Shown piece by piece: positions 1 to 11,579 of a stretch of 64,000 nucleotides of DNA. The notes below the pieces were generated by a model. That model did not search any database. It saw only the letters and a list, made by a program, of their open reading frames with translations, and was not told where the DNA came from. This stretch comes from Atopsyche davidsoni (Eukaryota; Arthropoda; Insecta; Trichoptera; Hydrobiosidae): contig JAILWY010000023.1 of NCBI GenBank assembly GCA_022113835.1, positions 1,922,001 through 1,986,000 of the forward strand, in the 5' to 3' direction. How positions within the stretch are numbered: position 1 is the first letter of the stretch; the number at the start of each line of letters is the position of its first letter. The position numbers and the translations under genes were made by a program.

Positions 1-3000
1 AACTTTAATCGATTTAAATTTAATATAAATATTTCTTATTATCCCTGATATACTATTTTGGTGTGTTTTTTTATTTTATAGAACAATGCATTCACAGTAA
101 GACACACTACCACACTCGTTCCCGTGGTTATTATGGTAGTGTGTCGGCGTTTATAATTATTCAAATAATTGTGCTAACGACTAAGTAATCCACTTTGAAA
201 ACACTTAAATAAAAACAAACTGTTATAAGAAGAGCCGCATGCGTTAGCGAATAAGACCGCTTTAAATTATTCGCATTTAATATCTTATTCAGAAAACGAC
301 ACATACACTTCTCGGTACGCCATTATTAAACCGGAGTGTAATGAATGATTCCATGAAATATGAGCTGATATTCTAAAGAATTTTCTGATTTATTATGCCA
401 CGTTTTTCTTTGTTATTGAGACTCATTAAGCGCAGGTTGGCGTGGCATTGAAATTAATCCCAGATCTCTTGAGAATATTAAAAAAAGATTTTTTATCGTG
501 TATATTTGTTTCATTTCTCTACCACTTCATAGATGGCGCTATTATCGCTGCCATTTCGCAAGCGAAGTAAATTATCGAGACGATTTTTGTAGATAAGTGT
601 TGATTAACCTGCGAGGTTTTCGGTTGTATTGTGTATTTTATCAAATATTATCGAGTTTAATGGTGTTGCAAACAATGTATATTGGGTCATTAGATATAAA
701 GTTGAAAACGTGAAAACAAATAAAATGAATGTTATTACAAAAATCCTCTGGATATTTTTTTTTTTAGTATCTTGTATACAGATCGTAGTTTCTTACACAT
801 CAAATAAAACGCTGAACCCAAGTCTAAAATTAGTAATCGAGCCGTAAAATATAAATGAGAACTTCATATTTATATTGAAATTTACCCTGAATGTAAAAGA
901 AAGGGTCAACGACAGCAGTAGAGGTCAAAGTCGCGAAAATACGCCGAAAAGATTAGTTTTTTATAATTCAAAAAAATTACTGAGCTCACGTCTAGGGAAT
1001 ATAAAGCAATTTTGTACACGCAGTAGTTGCCTATATTGCCTTTCCGAGAGTTTTAGCACTTTCGTCGAACGAGATTCCAGCTAAAACACTTCAAAAGATT
1101 TAGTGAAAGTGTTCATGCAGCCTTAGAAATCGCACGAACCCGAGGGTGGTGCTCGGCCACGGCCGTATACGGACTGCAGGAGGTGCACCATGGAAACTCA
1201 CACCTGGACACATAACGGTTATGGCGGACTGTGTTAACCCTTGAGATGCTTGGGTAGAACAGCGCGAAAACGGGAAAGGCGACAGTCTTGACGGTGGGCG
1301 AAACGTATCACTCAATCAATCAACCCTCGAGACATCCAACTAAAACCGGTTCAAATAATATGCTACTTAGGTAAGATGTCGTGCCGATAAAAGTCTAATG
1401 AACGAACTCCTTGGTGTAAGTTTTGCTGTGGTTTCCTGTAAAGACGTATCAAATCAGACACTTTTCCCTTAAGATTGTCTAAACCTACTTCATTAGTAAA
1501 TAATCGATTTGCTAGCTAAACCGCACTGTATAGGTACAAGCATGCGGGTTTCAATACTTGCAAAGTAATTGCATGCTAATAATTATGTAAATAAAAAAAA
1601 TATATCGACAAAAGACCTCCACGCGCCCTTGCGTGCGCGAACCGCCGCCCGGCCGAGAAAAAGAACGACGCGAGATCTCCAAAGTCAGGAGGTCTGCCCG
1701 GAGAGGTCCGCGGGACAAAGGAGAGGAGAGCGTCGCCCTGGCGGTCCCTGACTCCGGGGGTGGAGCTCGCACCCCCGGCCCTGGCGAAACTGGTTTCTCG
1801 TCTGATTCACTTGTCACTCGCTGTGGTACCGTTCTTGGGGCTGCTCTGATAACTCAATTTATCGCAATTGCAAAATTTTATTTTTGATGGAGGTTCATAA
1901 AAAAAATATGTAGTCAAATTTATTTTTTTGTTTATGCTTTGTTTTGCGCTGAGACAACGTCTGCCGTCAGTACAGGCAGACCTGGCGTCAGTGTAGCAAT
2001 ACCGTGAGTTTGAGAGTAGCGCAGGTACTCGTAGGTACATCGCTTTGTTAGCGCGCGAGTCGGACACGGCTAAGGTCTGCCACCATTCCTGGCAGGTGCA
2101 GCACCAGCGTTCGCCGACTCTGAATATTCATAAAACAAAAGCTAAAAAAAAAAACAATCCGGCGATAATGTATTCCGTGCCCCGCCTGGGCGCTGCGGGG
2201 AGTGCGTGTGCCGGAGCAATATTGGAAATGACCGGCCTTGCCTGGCGGCGCGTGGCATTTCATTCTACGAGTAGTTTCGCTTATTCATGGAAAAAACATT
2301 GCACTGCAGCCGCCGTGGCGTGCTCCTCGGGGTGTTCCCTTGTCTACGCGCTTGAGACATCGGAATTCAGATAATCTCGAGGTCTCGCCCTGTACTCCGT
2401 AGTCGGGGGCAAATAGATATGATCGGGCGCTTCGACCCGCCTAGCCTGCAGCCAACTCACGTAATATATATCATATATATATATATATATATATATATAA
2501 TGGTTAAGGGATCAAGTACTAATAAAAGGCTATACATGGATCTAAATATGTTGGCGAAGGTTGGCGGTCGGTGGGGTCGCGCCATCCTGCCGGGGTTCGT
2601 ACGGGTGTCGGCGGTGACCGGAGTCGAACCCGGGGCAGGACGGGGAGACGAATCAATTGATTCCGTCGGTGGGCCCCGCTGGCGGCGCATTGTCCCACAT
2701 CGGAGGCTCTTCACCTCTGACGGGGGCGGCGGCCGACGGTGCTCGTCTCCGCGCGGCCGACGACCTACGACAACGAGGAATCGAAACCGAGCGATCGATC
2801 GTCGATCCTGAACCCACCAGTAGCAGCGCAACCGAAAACCTGCCAACAAATTACTATCGGCCCATTTTTTTAAAAACTTTTTTAGACAAAGCTATAAAAA
2901 AAAAAATCTCTAAAAGTTGGTACAATGCAATTTGTCAGTCACGTGTAGTGCGCTTAAAGTATTGCATTTGGATTTTTTTTTTTTATAATAACGGTTTGTT

Positions 3001-4920
3001 TAATCGCGCCAATAAGTTTCGCTACGCACGCTCGACGGTAATTTTTAATCGCTTTTTTTTATTTGAACTATTAGTTGATTTCGTGCTTTGCGGCATTAAA
3101 GTGAAATAGTTTTGAAGATTCTTCTCGTTGTTTTATCATATTACCTGAAGAATTTTATATTTCTACCATTGTATGAATATATTCTGTCTAAAGATTTTGT
3201 CATGTTGATATAGCCAGCCTACTGCAGGATGAGTACAGCCTAATTTGTATGATTTGTAAACAGTGAGGTGGTCTCTACTCTCCTCTGAGGAGAAGCACCT
3301 GAAGATGGTTGTTTTACCACGCGTATCTCCATGTCGGCCAGTCAGTTTCCAAGTCGTCGTCGTCGTCGTCGGATCAGAATTCTTCGGCATGGTGACGGCT
3401 CTAATAGAAAGTACACTCAATGGTAATCTCTGGTGGAGTCGCGCGGCGGAGATCTGCTTTCGATTCCGACGAGAGCAGAGGCTCCGGGGGTCAACGCGTG
3501 CTTCGGTGGATGTCAGTCCCAGCCGAGTGCAGCTCGTCGAGGTGCTAATTATGACAGTTGAAGATATTATTCATGAGCTTTGTGGGTGCATATATACAGG
3601 ATGGTTCGAAACTCACAATTGAGCTAAATTTATTTTTATTTAATATTATTTTTATAATGGCTTGGTCACTTCTAATTGATAGACACTATGAAAGCTAGTT
3701 AAATAATCTATAAAGACCGTTTGGTTTAGCTTATATCGGATGTTTCTTTTTTTGTGACAAATTTGATTGCGGCATTGTCTCTTACAAAACCATATGCAAT
3801 ACGCATTGACACAATTGACAAGTGAATGGTAACTAGCCAGTAGCGTCCTCTTTTTCATTGTTTACTAAGGCTAAGCCACAAAGAACACCCAGAATAAAGA
3901 GACGCTATTGTCTGGTTGTAACTCGGTTGAGTTCGTACCGCTGCGTGTGTAGCCGCCTCGTGTCTCTCATATATGAAACTCGATATCCTCTTATCCTTTA
4001 TTAAAGCACGAGATAATCACCCTGTGTATGCATTGTTTTCTAACACTAAATATACACACGACAGTTGTATAAATTTAATTATAGAGGTTATTGAGTTAGG
4101 ACCACTGTGTGCATTGGCATGTTAAATGCAAATGAGTCGGTGACACCTGCCTGCAGAATCTCGCAGGTGATTGGTAATTATTGTAAATGTTTATTGATTA
4201 CTTATCGGCTGATAAATAATCAATTATAAAATAAACGTAATTATATATATATATGCAATTTTTTTTGATAAATTCGTGTTGATAATTTTGTTGATAAAAA
4301 TAAGTACGTTTGTGATGATTTCCTATTAATATATTGTGCTCATTTCAATTTTACTTTTTCAGGTTTTTAGAAATGACATAAGAGTATATTTTATTTTAAA
4401 AAACCGACAGTATTATATTTATATGTTTCTGTTGCCAACATATATATATATATATTTTTTTTATAAACAAGGAAGTCCCCTCGCAAGTCCGGGAACTCCC
4501 GTTTTCAACAATGTCTGTTCGACGATTAAAACTAACTATTTAGATATGTAATGGATATGAATCACACTCCATTGCAGTATACAGATACACTATCTTTATG
4601 CAATATTATTCGATCTTAAAAATATACAAAAAATAGACGGCGATAATAGATAATATCTAAATTCATATATTTTCATTATTATACCGAGTTAAATAAACAT
4701 GGGTAAAACATAATGGTTAACGCAGGGGGTTAACAACCTCCAGGTCGTTAAATTCTGGCGTAGCTTAAATTAAATATGCACTCGGCACTCATTCGTATAT
4801 TTGTAAGCAAGGGGTAGATTATGGGTTGGTGCTTGTATGGTAGTTTTGTTTCGCGCAAGTCTAGCCAAGGTGGGGTGAGAGAGGTCGGTTGCCGACAGGC
4901 AGAACAAGATCGGGCAGGCA
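1..4920. other. AT-rich non-coding stretch with small repeats
   Basis: No supportable gene. Contains a perfect 12-bp inverted repeat (101-112 / 134-145, GACACACTACCA), GC-rich islands at about 1620-1800 and 2560-2830, an AT microsatellite at about 2464-2499, a GTC microsatellite at about 3351-3372, and a short CACCTGC/GCAGGTG hairpin near 4145-4173. The 2560-2830 island includes a minus-strand CCGGGTTCGACTCCGG, resembling a tRNA T-arm/B box. Confidence 0.6.
3808..3935. mobile_element. Foldback MITE, copy 1
   Basis: Imperfect inverted arms: TAACTAGCCAGTAGCGTCCT on the left, and the complement of GACGCTATTGTCTGGTTGTA on the right, separated by about 60 bp. The same arms occur near 35.4 kb and at 46990-47112, so this is a dispersed non-autonomous family. 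No transposase and no clear target duplication. Confidence 0.55.
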
Positions 4921-4928
4921 GCGGAGAC

Positions 4929-5811
4929 TAGTGATGGGATCGTTCGTCTAATCGAATTACTATTCTATTTTTATTCGTCATTACAATTATATTCTATCAC
5001 CTAAAATAAACACTTAAGGCTCTTCGTGATGCTTCAATTAAAACAATTTTATTTTTGTGGAAACCTTTTTTCTCTCCCTTCGAATGCATCGCATCGCTTA
5101 TTTTATAAATAAATCTTATTTTATAATTTTCGTTTTCGTGTAGTTTATTATATTTAACGCTTTGCACTCAAGCTTTGTATCAATGACAATATGCATTTTT
5201 TTTTAGCTGAAATTATTTTGGGCACCGCTTCTAATGAATTACCAAGTTAAACGGTTAAAAAATATTTAATGATCTAATCATATCATAATGTTTTCATAGT
5301 GCAGTGCTTCTCAAAGTGGTCCCTACGGACCCCAGGGTGTCCCTGGGATCATTCAGGGGGTCCTTAGAAAATTAAAATCGATTTAGGGGTCCCTGAACAA
5401 CGTTAGGGGGTCCGCGCAAGGTTTAATATAAAATAAAAAAATTGAGACACATTTTTATTAATATGTAAAATTAATAACAATGAATACATTATTAACGATT
5501 TTTACGTCCTATGTAAAATATAAATATATAGACAGGTGCATAAAATACAAGTAATAACAGGCATTGCAGGTTAATACAGGAACGCAATAGAGTCGATACT
5601 TGCACCAACTAGTCTTTAATATGAATTTATGTAGTTTTTCACCCAGGGGCCGTAGGTAAGTTTTGACTATGAAAGGGGGTCCGAGGGCAATTTTTGACTA
5701 TGAATGGGGGTCCGTGGGCCAAAAGAGTTTGAGAGCCACTGTCTTAGTGGTATAAAAATGAAATTATTCGATTGGTTCAGTCGATCGATGATTCGATCGC
5801 GCCCATCACTA
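4929..5811. mobile_element. hAT-like non-autonomous element, interrupted by a second hAT
   Basis: Perfect 10-bp terminal inverted repeats TAGTGATGGG / CCCATCACTA flanked by an exact 8-bp target duplication GCGGAGAC (4921-4928 and 5812-5819). Subterminal sequence is rich in TCGAT/ATCGAA motifs. About 435 bp once the nested element is subtracted. 8-bp duplications are diagnostic of hAT-type insertion. Confidence 0.8.
5302..5741. mobile_element. hAT MITE nested in the 4929-5811 element
   Basis: Ends CAGTGCTTCTCAAA and the inverse of TTTGAGAGCCACTG, with subterminal GGGGTCC repeats. Flanked by TCATAGTG (5294-5301) and TCTTAGTG (5742-5749), an 8-bp duplication with one mismatch. 440 bp, no transposase. 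Confidence 0.8.
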
Positions 5812-6894
5812 GCGGAGACATCCAGCCCGGCCAGACACAGACGCTCGGAACAGGTTGTCGCCCAGAGGTGAAGCGCCTTGTATGTGGGCCAGCGCACAGC
5901 TGAGCCGCGGGGCAACACCCTGGAGGAGCAGGCTGCTCGGCTCACCCCTGCCCACCCCTGCTCACCCCTCCTCCTCCATAGGGGCGGGCTTTGTTGTCTT
6001 TGTCTACTAAATATGTAAAAAAATATTACTATACTATACCAGCTGTACAACGAATGTCGCTTTTCTGACCGTGATCAAAACTGGTTAAATTATTGTGAGT
6101 GGACATGAATCACGGACATACCTGCGTACCTGGAATTATAGAAATAAGGCTTTTGGAAACGCGGCTGCCTTTGCACACTTAATACTCGCCAATCAATAAT
6201 ACAATTGTTTTGACTTTGAATTATTGTTTTAAATAAATATCGAACCGTAGTATCTCCACCGTTTGACTTGTTATCAAAAATGCCTAAAAAATATGTATAA
6301 AATCTGTATAAAGGTTTATTGATTCTATTAAACCTGCTAGAAAATTATATTTCTCCAATATACACAAAGCACAGTTTTTTTTTTTTTTTTTTTTAAATAC
6401 GGAAATACTGCGATACGACACATCAACATATTCGCGCATTTTACAATTGCCGATCTTCTCGGGTCATGGAGGTTCAAGGTGGAAAAGTTTGTGTTTAAAA
6501 AAATACACCTTCGTTTTACCTGTAATGGCAGCCTGTCAGGTAAAATACCTGTTGCTTGCAGGCTAATTTTTTTTAGTCCGGTTTGATGATGCCCAATAGC
6601 CGCGGTAAATCAAAAATCCGCCATCGTTAATTATTGTGAGGTTGCCGAGCCCTCTGCTTCTCTCGCTCACTATACAACAGAGTCACGCAAAACTCACGGG
6701 ATCGAGTGGACTGCAGCAGTTGCCGCGATAAGAAATAAGCAGTGTCGTGTTTTTGGGGTAGTGCAAATTTTTAAGCACAATTATTGCGTTTAATTTTATT
6801 TTCTAGCAATATTTATAGATTTATTTATATTAACACGACGATTATGAATACAATAAAAATAAATGTAGCAAACAGGTCATTTAAAAGCCAAAAA
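5812..6894. other. Non-coding stretch
   Basis: A moderately GC-rich segment to about 5990 with CACCCCTGC repeats, then AT-rich DNA with a T20 tract near 6376-6395. No gene visible. Confidence 0.5.
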
Positions 6895-7395
6895 GTGCGA
6901 TGACACTCAAAACAGGCGAAATGACGCACTGTGCAGTCACACTTTAAATGGGTGATAAGTAAAGTATACTTGGTCGCGGCGTGTCACCTTAAATCCAACA
7001 TAATTTATCGCTCGAGATGTCACTCAAAACGGGCGGAATGACACACCGAGCAGTCATATTTTTGTTAAATGTTAATTTTAATACTAAAAGTTTACTCTCT
7101 TCACCGTGTCGTGACCAAAATAGTGAAATTTTATTCAAAATATTTTTTTTCGATGCACAAGAACGTCTCTCAACGCCAGCGATGTGACGCACTGTGCGGT
7201 GATATTTTAAATAAATTATACTTCTAAACAGTACAAGCCGTGTTAAAAAAATATTTTTTTTTGAACCGTGGTGCGAGATATGTTTTTTTTTTTTTTCAAA
7301 AATGTCCCCCAGCGCCAGCGGGGTGACGCACCGTGCGGTCGCGTCCGCGGTGTCCTCCCGTCGGCGGCGGGTGGCGCACAGTGCGGCGCTTTTGC
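6895..7395. repeat. Diverged tandem repeat array (about 115-147 bp units)
   Basis: A core like ATGTC-CTCAA--CGGGCGGAATGACGCACYGTGCGGTCA recurs near 6899, 7017, 7163 and 7302, with a weaker copy near 7360. The units become more GC-rich toward the right. An open minus-strand frame through the array repeats TARCVIPPVLSDI-like segments, which reflects the DNA repeat rather than a known protein. Confidence 0.6.
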
Positions 7396-7566
7396 CGAAT
7401 TCCTCGGAGTCAGTGACTCCCCGGCCCGCGGAAATAGCCCGGCCCTGCCCGTCTTCCGCGCCTCGCTTCCTCACAAAGCTCGCCCCCACCTCTTGTGCTA
7501 ATCAGCGGTGCTCGCTGGCACACCCGCGCGTGGTTGTCTATCGATGTGTACGTGTGCGGCTGTATA

Positions 7567-7995
7567 TTAACACACTTTGAGCGGATAACCAAATTGACTG
7601 AACTGATGTGCGAAGCGCACGAAATTCGCGTAAAATTGCACGTGTGAAATCTAGTCTATGCACTCTTTGATTTGCATGCAGTCGAATAAATCGTTTGCTA
7701 TAAAAAGTTGCATACACACTTTGCTGAATACTTGGCATCACAGCAACACCACTTTGTCCTAAAAATTGTTCAATAATTGGAGGATTATCATTCTCTGACC
7801 ACTCCATTTCTTCATTGTCACTTTGTTCAGAATCACTGGACAGTATTGGTAGAAGTAACGTTGACGAGTCCCAAACAAACATTTCGATCTGTAAACCTAA
7901 ATAATAAAATGACCTTCTGCCGCTTTTAGAGCCCCGCCTTTGGACAGCAGTCCGCGAAACGGGTACTAGTACCCGCCCCGCCTTTAGTGTGTTAA
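7567..7995 (-). mobile_element. Internally deleted piggyBac element
   Basis: Flanked by TTAA on both sides (7567-7570, 7992-7995) with inverted ends CACACTTTGAGCGG and the inverse of CCCCGCCTTTAGTGTG. Just inside the right end is the palindrome GGGTACTAGTACCC. A transposase N-terminal stub reads leftwards from 7882. A shorter relative is at 17044-17350. Confidence 0.8.
7715..7882 (-). pseudogene. piggyBac transposase N-terminal remnant
   Basis: About 55 residues starting MFVWDSSTLL with the acidic tract SDSEQSDNEEMEWSENDN typical of piggyBac transposase N-termini. The catalytic DDD region and the C-terminal zinc finger are absent; the frame runs on into 3'-end terminal sequence after an internal deletion near 7715, so it cannot be active. 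Confidence 0.65.
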
Positions 7996-8061
7996 TAAAA
8001 CAACAACAAAAAAACTACCACTTTTCTTTTATGAATTGCCAAATGGCTAGGAGACTATATA

Positions 8062-8453
8062 CAGTAATACCCCGCTTTACGCGATCCCGTTATGCGCGGT
8101 TTCACTGTAACGCGAATTTCAAATTTTGCGTTAAAATGCCTCGCATTACGCGAATTTCTTATTTGAAGAATGTGTATGAACATAATGTAGTCATTGACTT
8201 CTCTTAACAACAAAAAACAGCGTTGGGTGTTATGGACATATTTTACAAGAACGTAAAAGAAACGCTACCCAAAAGACAATAGATGTATTTTTCAGTAAAA
8301 ATAACATGTAATACTGCTTAAAGTTTCGTAATTTTTTTATTTTAAATTTTGACTGTATGTTTGTATGTTTAATCGTAAACCCCGATATACGTGAATTTCA
8401 CTAAACGCGATTTTTTCCTGAACATATCCCTCGCGTAAAGCGGGGTATTAATG
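8062..8453. mobile_element. Tigger/pogo-like MITE
   Basis: Inverted ends CAGTAATACCCCGCTTTACG and CATTAATACCCCGCTTTACG (reverse complement of the right end), flanked by TA on both sides (8060-8061, 8454-8455). 392 bp, AT-rich interior, no transposase. TA duplication and CAGTA-CCCC-CG ends fit the pogo/Tigger branch of Tc1/mariner. Confidence 0.8.
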
Positions 8454-10621
8454 TATATATTTTTTTGTCTGTAAAGGGTTTTATTGGCACACTTGTGCGT
8501 AGCTGTATACTCTTTTGTACTAATAAACATAACAACTAAAACTCTTAAACAAAAATGATCGTAATCTCATAGCCATTCGGCTATTCGTATTTATTATTTC
8601 CATTGTGATGCACATCTCTAAATATTAGCCCAATTTAAAGTGCCCCCAAACCGCGTAGATTGTATAATTATGACGTGGGAATTTTCACTCTGCTTGTAAG
8701 GTAGTTAGTGTGCTTACTTTCATTTAACTTAAGATGAAAATGTTCTTGTCAGGAGAAAGTTCGCTCACCATAAACATCTCGTTTATTTTATCACCTTTTT
8801 CATATTTTTTTTAAAGTATGGAGTATTACAGCATTTATCTGATATTGATAATGCTATTCTGGTACCATGTGGTTTCATATATCAATTTACTAAGTAAAAC
8901 ATCCATCACCATCCTTCATCGTATGGTATTTCGTGTTTGTTTCTATATTATATGGTATATATTTTTTTTTATTTCCACCATATTGTTTTAGCAAGCAAAA
9001 GCGGCGTTTGTCTTTTTCGTAATCTATCTATAAGTCCACGCGTCCATTAGTAAACGATTCTTCGGTTACCATTAGAACAATCGTTTTATAGCGTGCACTC
9101 AATGAACCCAGGGTCACCTCTACAGAAGGCCAGAGTGGTAAAAAAATAAATTGTCGCCATGGGGGCCAAAATCCCTTGGTAAAACACATTAAGTATAGAA
9201 AGAAAAAGAAATAAACAGACAACTCAGCTCAGTCGTTAATTCTTCATCACACGCGCACACATCATTTTAAAACCGAAATTTTTTACTGTTTTAATATTAA
9301 TATAAGTCTCAATATATTTGCACATAGAAGATAAAAGTTTTATATGAATTAAAAAAAAACAATAATTAAATGTACCCCGTGGCTGTTCATTCTGCAGTCT
9401 TTCGAGAGGAACTGGAGAGTGCTGCGCCTAGCGCTCATGCTGTAATGTTAGATAAGCAGCAAGCGGCCGAAGGTCCCGGCAAGTGGAACAAGGTTTTCTG
9501 GTCTCGGGTTTTGCAACCGAAGGGCCGCCGGTTCGGTTCCCGATCGAGTGCGCGCGTTCTAAATGGAGATAGGCCTCGCCAGATTAGATTGCACGGTTAT
9601 TTATGGGAACGACATGGAAGTCAACCTGCAGCCTGACTTGGTGCTCCCTGCAGCTTATTTCTGGTGCCTCTGCGCCTTCTGTCGTTCTTGCTTATTTTCT
9701 GATTATAAATATAACTTCTAAACAAAGCTTTTGTTGCTGAAATGTTGCTCTAAGATTGAAAATAAAAATATATACAATAACAAAACAAATAGAAAATCGT
9801 TGGTAGCCGGCCAACAGCTGACTTATTACCGAACTAATTTAGAGGTTATTCTAAAGGCAATGCCAATTTTTTTTATTATATAAATTAACATTTTAAAAAA
9901 CATTAGGGCTCGTGGTTAGTGTGCATAGTATTGAAATACATAATTTAATCGGTATGAATTGAATACGTAGCTTCGCGAATGCTAAAAGACGATTGAATTA
10001 ATATAATACCGCTCGGTTGTCAGTCGCGTCGCTACGTGTGAAGCCAGCTCAAATGAAGTATAAACCCTAATGATGTAACAAAAAATAATCTCTTGCGTCC
10101 CACAGTGGTTTAACGCACTCCGTCGCTATCACGCCATTAGTTTTTATTCGTAGCTCGGATGGTATCGCACCGCGCGGCCTGCTGTGTATGGGCATGCAGT
10201 GGCAGAGTTGCATAACTTGCCACGGTCCGTTTCAAGGTACGCGGAAGACGGTCGTTTGGGCGGCGGCGATGTGGGACAAGGCTGGCGAAGGGCCGCGCCG
10301 TGTGATGTAACCCCACCGTTCCGTTTCACACTCGCCGTACGAAACGTATTATGTCGTGTGACGTACTCGTGGCGTGCGCGCTACTTTGCTTTTTATTCTC
10401 AATTTATATTTCTGGCAACCGTAGATTATATCATGCTGTATGATTAATTGAAAATTGAAGACGTCGATAAATTTAATTAAATTCGGGAAGGTACTGTGAG
10501 TCAAGAGTCATAATGTTGCATTACAATATAACGCAATTGTGGCACAACGACGAAACGCTTCTCGGCCACCAGTACTAATGTATAGTGAGTGAGTATTCGC
10601 CGAAACGAAATATATATATAG
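8454..10621. other. Non-coding stretch
   Basis: Mostly AT-rich. Around 9495-9550 a tRNA-like sequence (TTTTGCAACCGAAGG then CCGGTTCGGTTCCCG, a B-box-like motif) suggests a decayed SINE. Near 10007-10050 is one copy of a dispersed CGGTTGTCAGT motif, and 10160-10400 is more GC-rich. No gene recognised. Confidence 0.45.
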
Positions 10622-11040
10622 CAGTGGTCCCCAACCCTATGCCCGTGGGCACCGTGGCGCCCGCCGACCGTTTTACGTGTGCCCGCCTATTTATTAATTA
10701 AACAGAGAAGTATAAGTGAAAATAATTATATCGTTATAATTTTCAAAATAATAATTCTTTGTACATTTTAAAGTTGCTATTAAAAATAATTATTCGTTGC
10801 ATATTTGGCCCAGTTATCAGAATTTATGTATTATTGATTTTACATAAAAGTATAAACAATTATTGCTGTATTTTATAATTATATATTTGGAATTAAATAT
10901 GTTTTGTGCATTATATGTATTATTGACTGTGTCCAACTGTAAACCGAAACTATAAACTACCTTGAATAAATAAATGGTGCCCGCCGCCTGACCGGCATTC
11001 TAGAATGTGCTCTTGGGTGCAAAAAGGTTGGGGACCCCTG
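10622..11040. mobile_element. hAT MITE (CAGNGGTCCCCAAC family)
   Basis: Ends CAGTGGTCCCCAACC and CAGGGGTCCCCAACC (inverse of right end), with an exact 8-bp duplication ATATATAG at 10614-10621 and 11041-11048. 419 bp, no transposase. Its subterminal sequence (CCCGTGGGCACC..GGCGCCCGCCGACCG) is shared with the inverted copy at 51726-52003. Confidence 0.85.
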
Positions 11041-11459
11041 ATATATAGTATAGTGAGTCAAACATCAAACTGCATGATGGTAATATGCCCATTTAACTAA
11101 AATATTAAAGATTGATTACTTCCATCGTATATTCATACGAAAATCAATATTTAAAAAATATATTTTTATCGTCCATATTTATTTTGTATTATTACAATCG
11201 CTCACATATATTTGGATAAATTTGGTTAAACTATAAAATGTTGAATTCCGTTTACATTAAAACATTATATTTTCACGCATCGGGTTGAAAAGTATAATGC
11301 GTGCATACTGTTTAATGCCTCTACCAAAAACACTCTGTAAACTTGAAAGCACCACAAATATGTATAAAAATGAATAGTGAAAGTCATTTATTTCTGAATC
11401 GTATTTATTTTATAATTTTCAATTTACCTGTTGACTGATTATTTTTTTTTCTTTCGCAG
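11041..11459. other. AT-rich stretch ending in a strong splice acceptor
   Basis: No coding signal. The last 30 bases form a branch-like and polypyrimidine tract leading to TTTCGCAG at 11459. Confidence 0.5.
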
Positions 11460-11527
11460 GTGAGTTGACAGTTTTCATACAAGGGCGGCTCGATCGGTCA
11501 TTTGTGACGCGCTGATAAATGCCAAAG
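11460..11527 (+). other. Candidate small exon or recursive-splice exon
   Basis: A strong acceptor (CTGATT branch-like sequence, T10 tract, CTTTCGCAG ending at 11459) is followed immediately by a consensus donor GTGAGT, and 68 nt later by a second good donor AAAG|GTAAGC. The segment could be a 68-nt exon (it contains ATGCCAAAG ending in phase 0) or a ratchet point. It is on the same strand as atos, 40.6 kb upstream of its first coding exon; a link to atos is inferred, not shown. Confidence 0.4.
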
Positions 11528-11579
11528 GTAAGCGCCGACTCCTCTGGGATTATTGTTTAAAATTACCACGTCCGAGATT

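Noticed and set aside
1120..1320. Possible LINE or structural RNA fragment in a GC-richer patch
   Set aside because: No motif I could name in either strand; left as unannotated.
4340..4400. Exon after acceptor ACTTTTTCAG at about 4363
   Set aside because: Good acceptor but no donor or coding potential follows.
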